64,000 nt of DNA from Bradysia coprophila. Lineage: Eukaryota; Arthropoda; Insecta; Diptera; Sciaridae. Shown piece by piece: positions 11,348 through 22,316 of the stretch. Under the pieces are notes generated by a model. It saw only the letters and a program-made list of their open reading frames with translations, searched no databases and was not told the DNA's origin. The stretch covers positions 4,606,741-4,670,740 of the forward strand of contig NW_023503293.1 in NCBI RefSeq assembly GCF_014529535.1, given 5' to 3'. How positions within the stretch are numbered: position 1 is the stretch's first letter; every line of letters starts with the position of its first letter. A program made the translations under genes and the position numbers.

Positions 11348-12150
11348 CTGATGCTCAAAAATATTTAAATGTTTTTCAGACTGTGGTACGACACCGTTGA
11401 ATAAATATAACTCAAAACGAAAATGGCGCTGAGTGTTTCACTTCTCGATCTTTCGAGAAAGGTTTTAATGTCCCCTGTAGTTTCGTCTATAATGTCCTCT
11501 GAAATGTCATCTATAATGTCTCCTGTAATTTCGTCTAGAATGTCCCCTGTAATGGCATCTATAATGTCCCCTATAATGTCTTCGCGATATGGCGCTCTTT
11601 TTGTTACATACAATGCACAATGACTCAGCACTTTATGCATAACAATTTTTGGCAATGAAAGTACAAACCAGGTATACGGACAAACCGGAGGAAATAGCGA
11701 TTTCATATGAACAACTCAACTCTCAATGTTTTCCATTGAAAGATGAGTTTGTTTATATGAAATCGCTATTTCCCCCGCTCCCTTGTGTAAATGTTGGTGA
11801 TACATACAAATTTTGACATTAGACCATACCTGGTGAATACATTCATTGATTTCGGGACACTAAAATATGATTGTTGTTGAATTCTATCAATGTACAATAT
11901 ACTGTAATAATCCAATGTACACAATGATAGCGCTAAGCATTTCATTGATGAAAAGAATGACTAAAAATTTCATTGCTGAAAGTAGGCGCTCAAACATTAT
12001 TTTATCAATGTAAAATTAGTGCTGAAATTTTCAATGATTTAGATTGAAGCAATGATTTAGCGATCAGCGACAAAATTAGCAGCATAATTCGCTCATCGCT
12101 GATGTTTCGACTGAAGTTGGTTAGTCTGTTTTAGTAAAACATCGTCCAAT
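11158..12150 (-). repeat. Right terminal inverted repeat of the transposon
   Basis: 993 bp, inverted copy of 4437-5405. The whole length difference is explained by one 24-bp insertion near 11661-11684 (a GTATACCTGGTT-containing segment absent from the left arm). It includes the transposase 3' tail, its poly(A) hexamer, the 24-bp repeat array and the internal hairpin. Confidence 0.85.
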
Positions 12151-12964
12151 TAGTCTATCGATGGCTGGTAGTTTCTTATAAGACGAATTTAAGAATTTGA
12201 AAATTATCCTTCGTTTAATTACTCCGTTTACTCTATTTTCGAGTTGGTCTCCTTCGTGATAATTTTCACGTTGGAAAACTGATTTTTCTCACAAGAAATA
12301 CATTCAGTTTCGTCACAGTCTATAGGAGAATGATGTTTAAAAACTAAGAAGAAATGTAATAGAGTTTTCCAATATTTTAGTACATAGTGTCATAAAATTA
12401 CTGCTGTCACTGCGCTTATTTTTATGTGTGTCACCATATGAAACATTTGTTCTGTAATGACAGATGTGAAATTGGTTCACATGAAAATAAGCTGCCAAGA
12501 ATGAAATACTATGAAAAAAATGTGGTGCCTCTACAGGCCGACCAACTTGTCCCATAACCTTGCAGCCTTACGAATGTAAAATGATCACAATTTACTTTGA
12601 TAAAATAAAAGCTTTATAGCCTATTAAAAAAAAACACAACCTCACTTTGAAGTTTTAACGAACAAATTTGTTTGAGTTGCGGTTATGTTTGCTTCGGCCT
12701 GTCAAAATTCGTTTTTACCGTACAATGGAAGAAATCTATAGAGATCATTTCGATTTTAGATTTTCGGTTCATTTCGAAAAAAACTCTTTTTTTTTGTTGG
12801 GGTTAAAACAAAAGCAATTATGAATAATTTTACTCAACTCTTTGAGAAATGAGGTAAAAGAAAAGTTTCGTGCCAAAAATATCGTAGGATGTGGATGAGT
12901 AGATGGTTTATGTTGTATGGTGTGGTGTATCTTAGTACTGACATGATTCTTATCGGTCTAGTCC

Positions 12965-13645
12965 AGTGAAGAATCGCCAAAGTCAAATCGCAAAAAAAAA
13001 TCTCCAACGTGTGAAGAAACGTCCAGGAACTTAAGGAACTGTGGCGTTTTTTCTCCACAATTCTTGACTGATTTATTTACTTGTCAAGAAAAATCGTCAC
13101 AGAGTGAAGAAACGCCGAGAGACACAAAGAATGATGGATTTGTCTTAATGGCATTTCTTCAGACTTAGGCGATTTTTCATGGCGTTTTTTCACACTTTGT
13201 CGATTTTTTGCGGTGATTTTTCTAATCAACCAAAAGTGATAATGATTTTGTTTGATCTTTTTATGAAAGGTAACGCAAAAGCGTTATGTTAGACAAAACG
13301 TAAGACGTTTCGTCCGATTTTTTAGTGCGTCGGAAGACATTTCATGCGTTTTCTTCAATTTACCCGCTTCATCACACTTTGGCGATTTTTCTTGGCAATT
13401 CATCTTTTTTGGTTGATTACCAAGAAAAATCGCCAGAATGTGAAGAAACGCCAAGAAATGTCGCCAATTTGTGATAAAACTACAAGAAACATAGTGAATT
13501 GAAAATTTGTCTTTGTGCAACGCACTTTTGACATGAGCAGTTTATCAAACAAATTTTGACACTGCAAGAAAATCTGGAAGCACTTTTGTGTTGCTTTGTG
13601 GTGTTTCTTCACACGTTGGCGATATTTCTTGGCGTTTCTTCAAAT
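12965..13645. repeat. Cluster of alternating inverted copies of a CGCCAAGAAAAATCGCC-like motif
   Basis: A motif resembling AAATCGCCAAAGTGTGAAG plus AAACGCCAAG occurs six or more times in both orientations (near 12972, 13092, then inverted near 13150-13215 and 13345-13395, direct near 13423-13462, inverted near 13598-13640). The pair 13375-13400 / 13421-13446 forms a hairpin. It is non-coding and probably the remains of a foldback-type element. Confidence 0.5.
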
Positions 13646-13912
13646 ACACTCCTTAGGCGAAACCTAAATCGAATTTGAGCGAGTTTGACCATGTCGATTG
13701 ATCTCCCGAACTTATAAATCCACTTATACAGTGTTAAAAGAGAGTTTTCATTTTGACATATCACCCATTTGGATAAGTTAAATTAACTCCATTATTTTCG
13801 TCGAATAAAAAGATTATAGTAAAAAAAATTAAAAATTAACTGGTTTTTCCTCTAATTAGATACAAATTTTGACATATTAACCATCGGGATCAGTTTAATT
13901 AACTGGTTTTTA

Positions 13913-15275
13913 GCCCTGTACGAAGTACGAAGGGGCTTATAGGATTACGATGCCGTGTGTAGTTGATGGAATTCGAAGCAGACGGTAAGGGCAAAGTGTT
14001 TGCCTATGTTCATAGATAACGAATCCGCAATAAAAATTTTGTCCGTCCGTCTGTCACGTCGATATCTTGAGTAAATCAAATCCGATTAAAAAAAAAAATT
14101 CCCTGAAAGATAGTCAAAATAGTAAGGCTAAGTTCGAAGATGGGCGATTTTGGGTCGACCCTTCCGGAGCTGGAGCCCAATAAGTGCCTAACTGTTTTTC
14201 GACGATATCTCCAGACATTTAAGCACTACACTTGTAAGTGATACGTCAAATGAAAGGTATTTACAATACCGATCGACAAAAAAAAGTTTATGAAAATTGG
14301 ATGACCGACTCGTGAGTTAGACCCCTTGGTGTGAACTAGGTACAGGACGGCAAGCCGTTTTTGCTTGTAGGTTGGCCAAATTTGAACGTATTTAGATGGA
14401 TTTTGCTTCATTTGATAGGTATTGACCGTACCAATCAGGGAAAAAAAAGTTTATGAAATTCGATTCACCGGAGCGTGAGCTAGGTCTCTTGGAGTGAGCT
14501 TATATGTGGCTACTCGGCCGTACAGTGAAGGTGGTGTTTTTTGTTAATATCTCGAGTAAACTTTGACCGAATTTCAATTTTTTTTTGTTTGAAAGGTACT
14601 AACGAATGTAAAGCAGCCGAACTACTTTCCATCTCCTAACAAAATGGCCGTCGGCCGCCATTTTGGATTTTTGTAAAATCAATATAAATCGGTGAAAATG
14701 ATACTTACTTAATTTTAGGTCAATTCGAAATTTGTGTTACATTTGAAAGGAACGTCGTACGGGGCTTCGTAATTGCGCTATGCGCAATTTTTAAGACGTA
14801 CACACTTCATAAGAATTTTACTTTACCGACGTTTACGGGCGCAGAAAACATATCTTTAGATTAGAGAGCTTACCTGCCATAAGCTTAACAGCTCTTCCTT
14901 TCCAAAAAGGATTTGATCGAGATTACCGCTCAATCAGCGGGTAGAACTACCTTTTTATGCCGGTGTTCATGCACCAACATTACCAAAGGTGAGGCCAGAG
15001 CCCATCTCAACCCTTACTGCACTTTCCCCGGGAGCAGTACCCCAGCGCATAAAGCGCAATTGAACCGACAGCCACCACGTTTCAGCCAAGGATAGGCTCC
15101 TCAACCATCGCTGGGCCCGATACCGAGAGTTTCTCTGGTTCTCGGGGGGCGCAGTAGGCTTACGGTAAGAGTAGGGCGACGGACGAACTAGGGTCACGTA
15201 CGCAATAGATGTACGGGTTTGTACGGGGCTCAGTCGCAGCAAACGCTCCGACTGTTCTGACGGCTCGTTTCCACT
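13913..15275 (+). mobile_element. 1-kb dispersed repeat, copy 1 (interrupted)
   Basis: Matches the reverse complement of 55014-56056 throughout. It starts with the near-palindrome GCCC-TGTACGAAGTACGAAGGGGC and includes GTCCGTCCGTCTGTCACG, GTACGGGGCTTCGTAATTGCGCTATGCGCAA and, at the far end, CAGTCGCAGCAAACGCTCCGACTG. No coding frame. Copy 1 is split by a 302-bp insertion at 14845-15146. A third, diverged part-copy lies at 57047-57300. Superfamily unknown. Confidence 0.7.
14845..15146 (-). mobile_element. 302-bp GC-richer insertion with 8-bp target duplication
   Basis: The uninterrupted copy at 55 kb shows where this segment entered: GGGCGCAG is duplicated at 14837-14844 and 15147-15154. It is GC-richer than its surroundings and ends, on the minus strand, in TTTT. 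It also contains hairpins such as CCGAGA...TCTCGG. On the minus strand GGTTCAATTGC resembles a Pol III B box. It could be a SINE or a 5'-truncated LINE tail; the sequence does not decide. Confidence 0.55.
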
Positions 15276-15822
15276 GTTTTTACGCTCTTTTGACACTGTA
15301 TACATTTTAACAGTCAAGGGACCTGACCCGCCGCTTGGTTGGGAACAAGTTTTTAATTAGAAGAAATATAACCAGCCCGTTTTCAAATTATCTGAGAAGT
15401 TGATAATTCTTCCTGTAAATAGAAAAATTGTCTTTGGTACAAAACTACCAGTTGTATTTGTTATCCAGTTGGAGGTAATCAAATCTCCCAACAGGGGTCA
15501 AATAAAAGCCGTTGGATTTGTTGTTACATTATAAAAATTAATTTAATAAAAATTACCGAAAAGCAAAAATTATAACATAACACTTGTTCGTAAATAGTAA
15601 AAAACTGAGCTATAGATAACGTAACGTCGCTACAAATATTATGCTTAATTTCAGAAAAAAAAATAATAAAAAGAGAAACTGTACACAAACTAGTTTATGG
15701 TACACTTAAAATACAATGATTGAAAGAATGATTGACCGTGCAAACATATCGCAAAATCATTTATCTCCGCGCACCAAATCCTCTGGATTGCTTTTGTTTC
15801 ATCATTGTAAGAATACGAAGAA

Positions 15823-16178
15823 TGTTTTTTACACGCTTTATGATACGAAAACAGACGAAATCACGCGCCGACAGTTATCGGAAACCATAGTTTTTTAGAT
15901 CTCTCTAACCTTGTAAACAGGTCTAGGGATAGAAATGATGTTTTACTCGCTTGCGACCTGGGGAGATTACGGCTGCATTTCTCTGTTCTCTTCTCTATTT
16001 TCTACCATCAAATCTGCGCACAGAAGTTGCACAAAATGTGTTTGTAATGTGTACATAATGCAGCCGTAATCTATCTCCTGTTTTGAATTGATGTATACGA
16101 AGGCAAAGCGAACTCTTTCACTCTCTTTTGATCGTTTTTTTTTCTTCTGTTTTTCGTATCATAAAAGCGTGTAAAATT
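15823..16178. repeat. Nested inverted repeats
   Basis: Outer arms (about 15823-15854 and 16146-16178) share ACACGCTTTATGATACGAAAACAGA-like sequence inverted. Inner arms (15957-15980 and 16057-16080) share GGAGATTACGGCTGCATT inverted. This looks like one MITE inside another. Confidence 0.55.
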
Positions 16179-16432
16179 GTGCTCATAATATGGAGAGAAC
16201 ACACTCAATCACAGTGTGTGCGTGAATTCGTATACCACGAGAAAGTAGTTTTGCAAACGTACGTATGTTTCATACTTATGCAAAATAATTCTTTCGGCAA
16301 ACGAATTCACACGTATACTGTAATTCAGTGATTTCTCTCCTTATGATGAAAATAACTAATTGATTGGAGTAGTGGTGGTGGTATGACATTTTTGTAAGCT
16401 CTGTGGCCAGAAATAATTAAGGAGTCATGGGG

Positions 16433-16616
16433 ATAAACGATTTTGTCACATTTCGATCGGTTTCTGTTTTTTTTTTTTTATTCTTTTACTAAATCGCGCA
16501 TTTAATCTCATTCATGACGGAAGTAACAATATCCGCAGAGTGGGTTTTTCATATGTGGGAAGGATACTCTGAATGCTTGATTGTTGTTGTTTGATTTTGT
16601 TGTTGCTTGCTAATGA
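16433..16616 (+). repeat. Dispersed repeat, copy 2
   Basis: Same-orientation partner of 3653-3806; see that entry for the shared blocks. The matching tail block (GTCCAAAAATTAAAAA) is found at about 17027, displaced by an extra 400 bp. Confidence 0.65.
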
Positions 16617-17176
16617 GTTAGAAAAAAGCTTGAGGAAAATTTACGACATTTACACATTGAAAGAATTTTGGTTTTTGGTTTTTGAAAGTATAAATTAGAT
16701 TTCGGTGTGCTGTTCATTTTGTAAGTTTTATTTGTTTTCTTATAAATTGTTCCATCAGTTTTTATTATTTAATTCTTTTAGATGTTTTGAATGCTTATTT
16801 GGTTATGTATAATATTATTATCAAAAGATGGCCGTCTTAGGTAAAAATCGTTAATCAAATTGTTTTGTTTTGTTTAAAAAAAAGCTTTGAAATTCTTGAT
16901 ACAAAAGTTCAAAAACTTTATCAGTCAAAAATGTAGCGTTTTTAGCATCATCTTACGACTAAGACGACTAAAAAATTTACTGTCTTAGGTTTGAATTCTA
17001 ATTAAATTAACAAAAAAGCCCGAAAATGTCCAAAAATTAAAAAATTCCTTTCTCATATTGCTTTCCCATTCATCAAGTCAGTTAAATTTTTTTGACGTTT
17101 CTGTGACTCCATTTCGTTTTTGTAATTTCTTCCTTTTCGATAAATTTAATTATGAAACGAGCAATCCGATACGCTT

Positions 17177-17211
17177 CTCTCTCTCTCTTTCTTTCCCTCT
17201 CTCTCTCTTTC
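17177..17211. repeat. CT-rich microsatellite
   Basis: Runs of CTCTCTCT with TTTC interruptions just beyond the Rab10 stop, probably in its 3' UTR. Confidence 0.7.
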
Positions 17212-17250
17212 TCACAATCTGTTGTTTTCTTTTTTTTTCTACAGCCTAAT

Positions 17251-20200
17251 CTATTGCGCACAACAACCTTTATAGGAGGGTTGTTTGTCTTGGCCACGAT
17301 GATCGACAATCACTCTTTCGGCATTTTCCGTTGTATTTTGACCGGATGTTTTGTCCAGAATCGCTTCGGCTAGTTCACAAAATGCTCGTTCGATATTCAC
17401 ATTGGCTTTAGCTGATGTCTCCATAAATCGAATGCCATGTTCGCGTGCAATCTGAACAGAGGGAATTCGTTAAAATTATTAATTTGATTTTTCGCACGGA
17501 TTCGCTTTTTTTATCAATTGACTAACCGCTTCTCCTCTGTCTTGGCTGACGACTCGTTTATCTGGCATGTCACATTTGTTACCCAAAATCATTTTCTCCA
17601 CATCTTCATTTGCATGCTGAAAGAGAATTAGACGAATTTTATGAAATTATCGACGATCTGAATCAGAAATTAAATTTTCTAAAGTAAAACCGCAGTAGTT
17701 AGCTCATTTTACGGTCGTGTTCGTACATTGAGAAATACGCCGCAGTTTTTCTATAGCTATGAGGAGTCCTCATTGAGGACCTAGTAGCCCTAACAGTTTC
17801 TCAACTTAGGGCCGTCTTTTATTTCATATTCTAAAAAATATATTTTCGAATACGTTGCACGATTTGCGGTTAAACCACGACGTGACACCTTCCCTCAACC
17901 CAGGTCCTATTTTGAAGAATTTATTTTTGAGAAATTTTTAATTCGAGAATAAATTTAACGAAAATATAGGTCTTGCCATTAATAGATTCAAATGGATCTA
18001 TTTTCTACTCCGAAACTTTGAACAATCAGCAGTAGATTATTTGGTACGGTTGTTTAGTCTTCTAAAGCCTAACTTCAATGAGTAATTGTATGTTGTGTTA
18101 TGAGTGCTGTAATGTTGTTTTTTTTCAGCACTAGCCCAAGTTTCTCGCTCAGCTTGTATGGAAAATTGGGTCGTGTGCTGAAGAATGTAATTCTCAAAAC
18201 GTGCGGTTTTTCATTGATTTTTCTATTGATTTTCCATTCTTTTGTTAGACAACATTGAGATGCGTTGATGGTTGAAGATTGAAAGAATGGAATTTCGCAA
18301 AAGAAAAATTCATATGATTTACAATTCATGAAACTGTCCACAATAATGTCCATTTGATGACTTTATGAATTGGCAGTAGCTACTTTATGGAAGTAGTATG
18401 GAGTACTTGTCAGTCTATCTTTGCACGGTCGCCATTGCAACCGTTGCGATAGCAACATTTTCCATACCAGCCGAACAGTGCAGCAATTTTCTCGATAGTT
18501 ACCATGACATGTCATACTTGTTTTTGAAGTTGTTCACACTCGGAAGCAGAGCCTATTTTTAGAAAATATTTTCTAAAATTTCTAGAATTTTCTAGAATTT
18601 TACAATTATTCTTCTTTGACAAATCATTAGAAAATAGTCTCTTATGTGAACACTGAGGTTTTTTTGCAATGTTTTTTTATGTAAACAGTCGAGGAAGGGT
18701 ATATAAGTCGAAGCCATGTGTGAAAATGCGTTGTTGGCTTTGAGTAAAAATGCAAATAGTTGTTTATGTTGATGTAACCTACTGTGAGAAAACGCAATAG
18801 TTCACTAAAATTGGCACAAATTCTGAGTTTTTTCGTGGTAGGTTATCTGCCAAATCTCCAGGTGATTGGGGAGCAAGCGGTCTCCGATTTTAACACGTTA
18901 CCGGTTATTGAGACTTATTAACTTTAGGCACAGCGGAAAGTTCTAAGGGTGTCGAGGAATACCTCCAAATAAATTTCTAAAAATCAAAAATTTGACTTTT
19001 GATTTTTAGAAATTTATTTGGAGGCATTCCTCGACCCCCTTAGCACTTTCCGGTGTGCCTAAAGTGCCTGCTCGAGCATTATCCCCTACGTGTTGAGTGA
19101 TAGCTCGTTGGATTTATCTTTCACTTTTTATAAAAAAAAATATTTTCTGCGTTTATAAAAGCGTTCAAAAGTGAAGACATGTCAGAGGGTACCGAAAACA
19201 GTTTTTTTACCGGACTCACTTTTGAACGCTTTTCACAGAAAACACCTTTTTTAGAAAAAGGGAAAGACACGCGTTTCCTAGAATTGAAAAACGAATGCAA
19301 CGAGCTATCACTCAACGTTTGTTCCCAAAGTTAAAAAAAATCACCTGAAGATTTGGCGATATCACTCTTAAATACTGGATTTTAGATTATTTTTGATGAT
19401 ATAAAATGAAAACAAAATAAAATGATCGAGTCTGGTTTTTGACAATTGAATTTCAATTGTCAAAAACCAGACTCGATCATTTTATTTTGCTTTTACCTTA
19501 TTTTCACCAGAAAGAATCGTTTTTGAAATTGTCAGAGAAAGCGTCTTCTCCCGCACTAAAGCTCCGATAAAAAAAAATATGTTTTTGAAAAATGTACGAC
19601 CGCAATAAAGACAACGAATGTGTTAGCTTTCAACAGGAAATAGATTTGGTTGTAGCAGTTTGACAAGCTCTGAGAAAACTGTCGTCCTCTTTTTAAGGGA
19701 CATGTCCTCTTTTTTCGGCTCGTTCTTCTTTTTTACAAAAATTCTAAGAACATCACTTTTTTGATGAAAACGTCCTCTATGTCCACTTTATTTCAGGTCT
19801 TCTTCTTTTTTAAGTAAATTTGATGCAGCTCATACCTAAAGAACGAAAAATTTTCGCTGCGCAGCATTAACCATTAATCTTCACTGTCAGAGAATCACTG
19901 AAAGGTAATACAAAAAAATCTTAATCTCAAAAAAAAAAAAAAAAAAAAATCACACGCTCCGCTCGCATTAAAAGTATAAAATAGTGTAGCGTTGTGCGAG
20001 ATACCAATGATCACGCAAGGATAAGGTAAAACGAAGTCTGTGTTTAGGTAATATGGAGTGGATGTTATCACTGAGAAGGAATCCAAAAGAATATCAGTAC
20101 GACTTCAGTCCATATTGCACAGAGCATATTTGAATATTTTTGTTTTCAGCATGAAGTGTGGAGGAAGTTACGCAATAGTTACACAAAGTGCATGTATACA

Positions 20201-22316
20201 GTCGTTGTAATTCCGCGTCAGAGATTCACTTTTCATCCTCTTTTTTGAATGTGAAAGCGTCCTCTTTTTGTCCTCTTTTTTGACGCCGAAATGTTCTCTT
20301 TTCATTATTTTAGTAGTACATTTTTCAAAAAGGATTCTGATGAAAAGATATCATGAAAATTGAAATAAGAGACGCGCAAATGTAGACTACAATTTTAACT
20401 GAGCATCGATGCCTCCTAAAACATATAAGTTAAATGAGTACAATTGAAGAAGGATCGCTACTCGGGATACGAAAAGTTTAGGCACTATTCGCACTACTGC
20501 AGATTTAAGACGAATCGACACAGCGCTAAATTGTAGCCTGAATTTGTGCGAAAAAATGATATATTTTTGATGATTACTTAGTATCCGCGTCCTTTTTGGA
20601 CCATCATTTATTATTTTTACTCAAAGCCAACATACTTTAACACAAAACGATGGTCCATCCGTTTCCATCATCGAAAATATATCATTTTTTCGCACAAATT
20701 TAGGCTACAATTTAGCCCTGTGCCGATTCGTATGAAATAATAATTATGATCTCTACACAGCACTGATCGAAAGTGGCCCAAACACTGATGAGCATCTAAG
20801 CGACGTATGGATTGGCAACACAATACTCCACTCAAATTTATTTGTTCCATTCAACAATTAGATCAAATTGAAAATTAATTGAATGTGAAAGAGGTGACGA
20901 CATTAGTAGTCTAAACTTAAATGAACTATGTAAATTATGGCATCATGTAAAATTCACTCACCTCATCAATATTCCTTAACCATTTCACTATATTTTCGAA
21001 ACTTTTTTCATTTGTGATGTCATATACTAGCATAATCCCCATTGATCCACCTAAAACACCGAAAAGAAGACAAGAATAGTTTAAATGATTGAGCTTCCAG
21101 CAAAGATTATCTGATAAAGTTACGGTAATATGACGTTGTGATTGTGTGGAATCGTTCTTGACCCGCTGCAATAGAACGAAAAATGGTTTTGAATGTAAAA
21201 TCACTATTCCGCTAAAAAATAATTAATTAATTTTCACTCAAAAATGCGCTCACCTGTATCCCATATTTGCAATTTGATCTTTTTTCCTCGCAGTTCGACT
21301 GTTTTGATTTTGAAATCGATTCCTGTGAACAGACATTCAATTAGCTAAGTGATAAATGTGGGCAATTATTCGGAGAAAAAATAAAATGTTTTCTTATTGA
21401 ATCATAAAATTATACACAAAAATTATTACATTATTGAATGATACCACGGGTGTACCACTTTACCATAAAAATTGTCGTAAAATACCATCGATGTTAGGCA
21501 ATTGCCGAAGTCAATTAAAAGTTACTATAAACAGAAAAACGTTCGAAAACTATAACATTCAGAAAATTAAAAAACGATTCGATGTTTTTGAACGACATTC
21601 AACAGGGCTGGTACAAAAATCAAAAATGTTCTAAGCAGCGACAATAAAAATTGTTCTAAGTTACACCCCTGTGAATGATACTCTGCTCTGCAGTATGTGT
21701 CGGATGTTATATATATTTTCTGTGCAATACAATAATAAAAAAACAAGAAATTTTCATACGCAATTTTATCTAGAGACTTAGGAGACATATGAGCTATGTT
21801 TATATAAAATGAAAAACTTAAATTACATAAGATAGCAACTTGATACACTTTAACTACAAGACAGTGTAACAAAGTGTGTCTTTATCAACAAATTGTTGCT
21901 ATCGTCAAAATGTTATTGCGAATTACGTTCTAGTCATCGACTCCATAAAAGGATAAGAATTTCTACAGAATTGACTACAACGAGGTCTTTTCATTGAAAT
22001 TCTGTTTTTTTTAAGTAAATAAAATAAAAATATTTTTGTCAAAATTCTGCTGAAATGAAATTGAATTTAATTAATTAACCGCATACATATTATGTATGCA
22101 ATAATACTAAAAACTCTATAACACTACGCCCTAATAAATTTCACAGACAATGAATAACATTTTGTATATAAAAAAAAAATTTGACTTGCCTATCGTTGAT
22201 ATAAATGTCGATGTGAATGCATCATCGGAAAAGCGAAATAATATGCACGTTTTGCCCACACCAGAGTCGCCAATCAACAGCAATTTGAACAGCAGATCAT
22301 AGGTTTTTTTGGCCAT
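17251..22316 (-). CDS. Rab10: Rab10 small GTPase, complete, 6 coding exons
   Basis: Exons in transcript order: 22316-22190, 21322-21254, 21165-21124, 21050-20962, 17616-17527 and 17451-17251, giving 205 residues with every phase closing. Start [23 protein letters not shown] carries the P-loop (GDSGVGKT); then the switch I region ([16 protein letters not shown]), WDTAGQERF, GNKCD and ETSAK motifs. The C-terminus ends KGCCAQ with a prenylatable cysteine pair. The sequence is nearly that of fly Rab10, which acts in secretory and basement-membrane traffic on Golgi, endosome and ER membranes. The first intron uses a GC donor (ATAG|GCAAGT, GC at 22189-22188) rather than GT. The intron 20961-17617 is 3.3 kb and full of repeats. 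It is head to head with DDOST. Confidence 0.96.
18921..19065. repeat. Long hairpin, arms about 60 bp
   Basis: ACTTTAGGCACAGCGG at 18921 returns inverted as CCGGTGTGCCTAAAGT at 19050-19065, and the pairing continues inward through CGAGGAATACCTCCAAATAA to a short centre. It is probably a foldback MITE. Confidence 0.65.
19088..19319. mobile_element. MITE with about 22-bp terminal inverted repeats
   Basis: ACGTGTTGAGTGATAGCTCG at the left end matches CGAGCTATCACTCAACGT at the right. A second inner inverted pair (GCGTTCAAAAGTGA near 19159, TCACTTTTGAACGC near 19217) lies inside. Non-coding. Confidence 0.6.
19413..19489. repeat. Perfect 77-bp palindrome
   Basis: 38-bp arms are perfectly complementary around a single central T at 19451 (CAATTGAA-T-TTCAATTG core). 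There is essentially no loop. Confidence 0.8.
19575..20340. mobile_element. Possible non-autonomous element with CCTCTTTT motifs
   Basis: TTTTTGAAAAATGTAC near 19583 is matched inverted by GTACATTTTTCAAAAA near 20317. The interior holds many TCCTCTTTTTT-like direct motifs near both ends, and an A-run of about 21 at 19929. No coding frame. The boundaries are approximate. Confidence 0.35.
20510..20731. mobile_element. MITE with about 63-bp terminal inverted repeats
   Basis: From ACGAATCGACACAGCGCTAAA at the left and its inverted counterpart ending CGATTCGT at 20731, the arms pair through GTGCGAAAAAATGATATATTT with few mismatches. The interior is only about 95 bp and has its own small inverted pair (TTGGACCATC / GATGGTCCAT). 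Confidence 0.75.
21323..22189. other. Rab10 first intron
   Basis: 867-bp intron with a GC donor and AG acceptor. Small open frames inside have no protein-like composition. AT-rich, nothing else recognised. Confidence 0.65.

Larger units (their letters stand above)
4437..12150. mobile_element. 7.7-kb two-gene DNA transposon with about 1-kb terminal inverted repeats
   Basis: The ends ATTGGACGATG and CATCGTCCAAT start inverted repeats that stay essentially identical for about 970 bp (left 4437-5405, right 11158-12150). The dinucleotide TA lies directly outside both ends (4435-4436 and 12151-12152), a candidate target duplication. Inside are a DDE-like transposase gene on minus (5216 to at least 7029) and a three-exon Myb/SANT-like protein gene on plus (9230-10371), facing away from each other. 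Pairing a catalytic protein with a small Myb-like DNA-binding protein is known from Harbinger-type elements, but this transposase is not of that kind. It appears complete, and the near-identity of its ends suggests recent activity. Superfamily not assigned. Confidence 0.85.
12153..17250. other. Gene-free interval between the transposon and Rab10
   Basis: About 5 kb without a recognisable gene. It contains the inverted-motif cluster at 12965-13645, direct repeats with TTTGACATAT at 13754-13920, the 1-kb dispersed repeat at 13913-15275 with a nested insertion, nested inverted repeats at 15823-16178, the second copy of the 16433-16616 repeat, and a CT-rich tract at 17177-17211. Its last few hundred bases are probably Rab10 3' UTR. 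Confidence 0.6.
17617..20961. other. Rab10 large intron, repeat-rich
   Basis: No gene seen. It contains a 145-bp hairpin (18921-19065), a MITE (19088-19319), a perfect palindrome (19413-19489), a possible larger element (about 19575-20340) and a MITE with 60-bp ends (20510-20731). Confidence 0.65.

Noticed and set aside
14866-14880. U1 snRNA-like CTTACCTG near a structured segment
   Set aside because: The match is limited to a few bases; the U1 stem-loops and Sm site are not present.
16141-17373. Frames near the Rab10 3' end
   Set aside because: Low-complexity CT-rich translation and antisense shadow of the last Rab10 exon.
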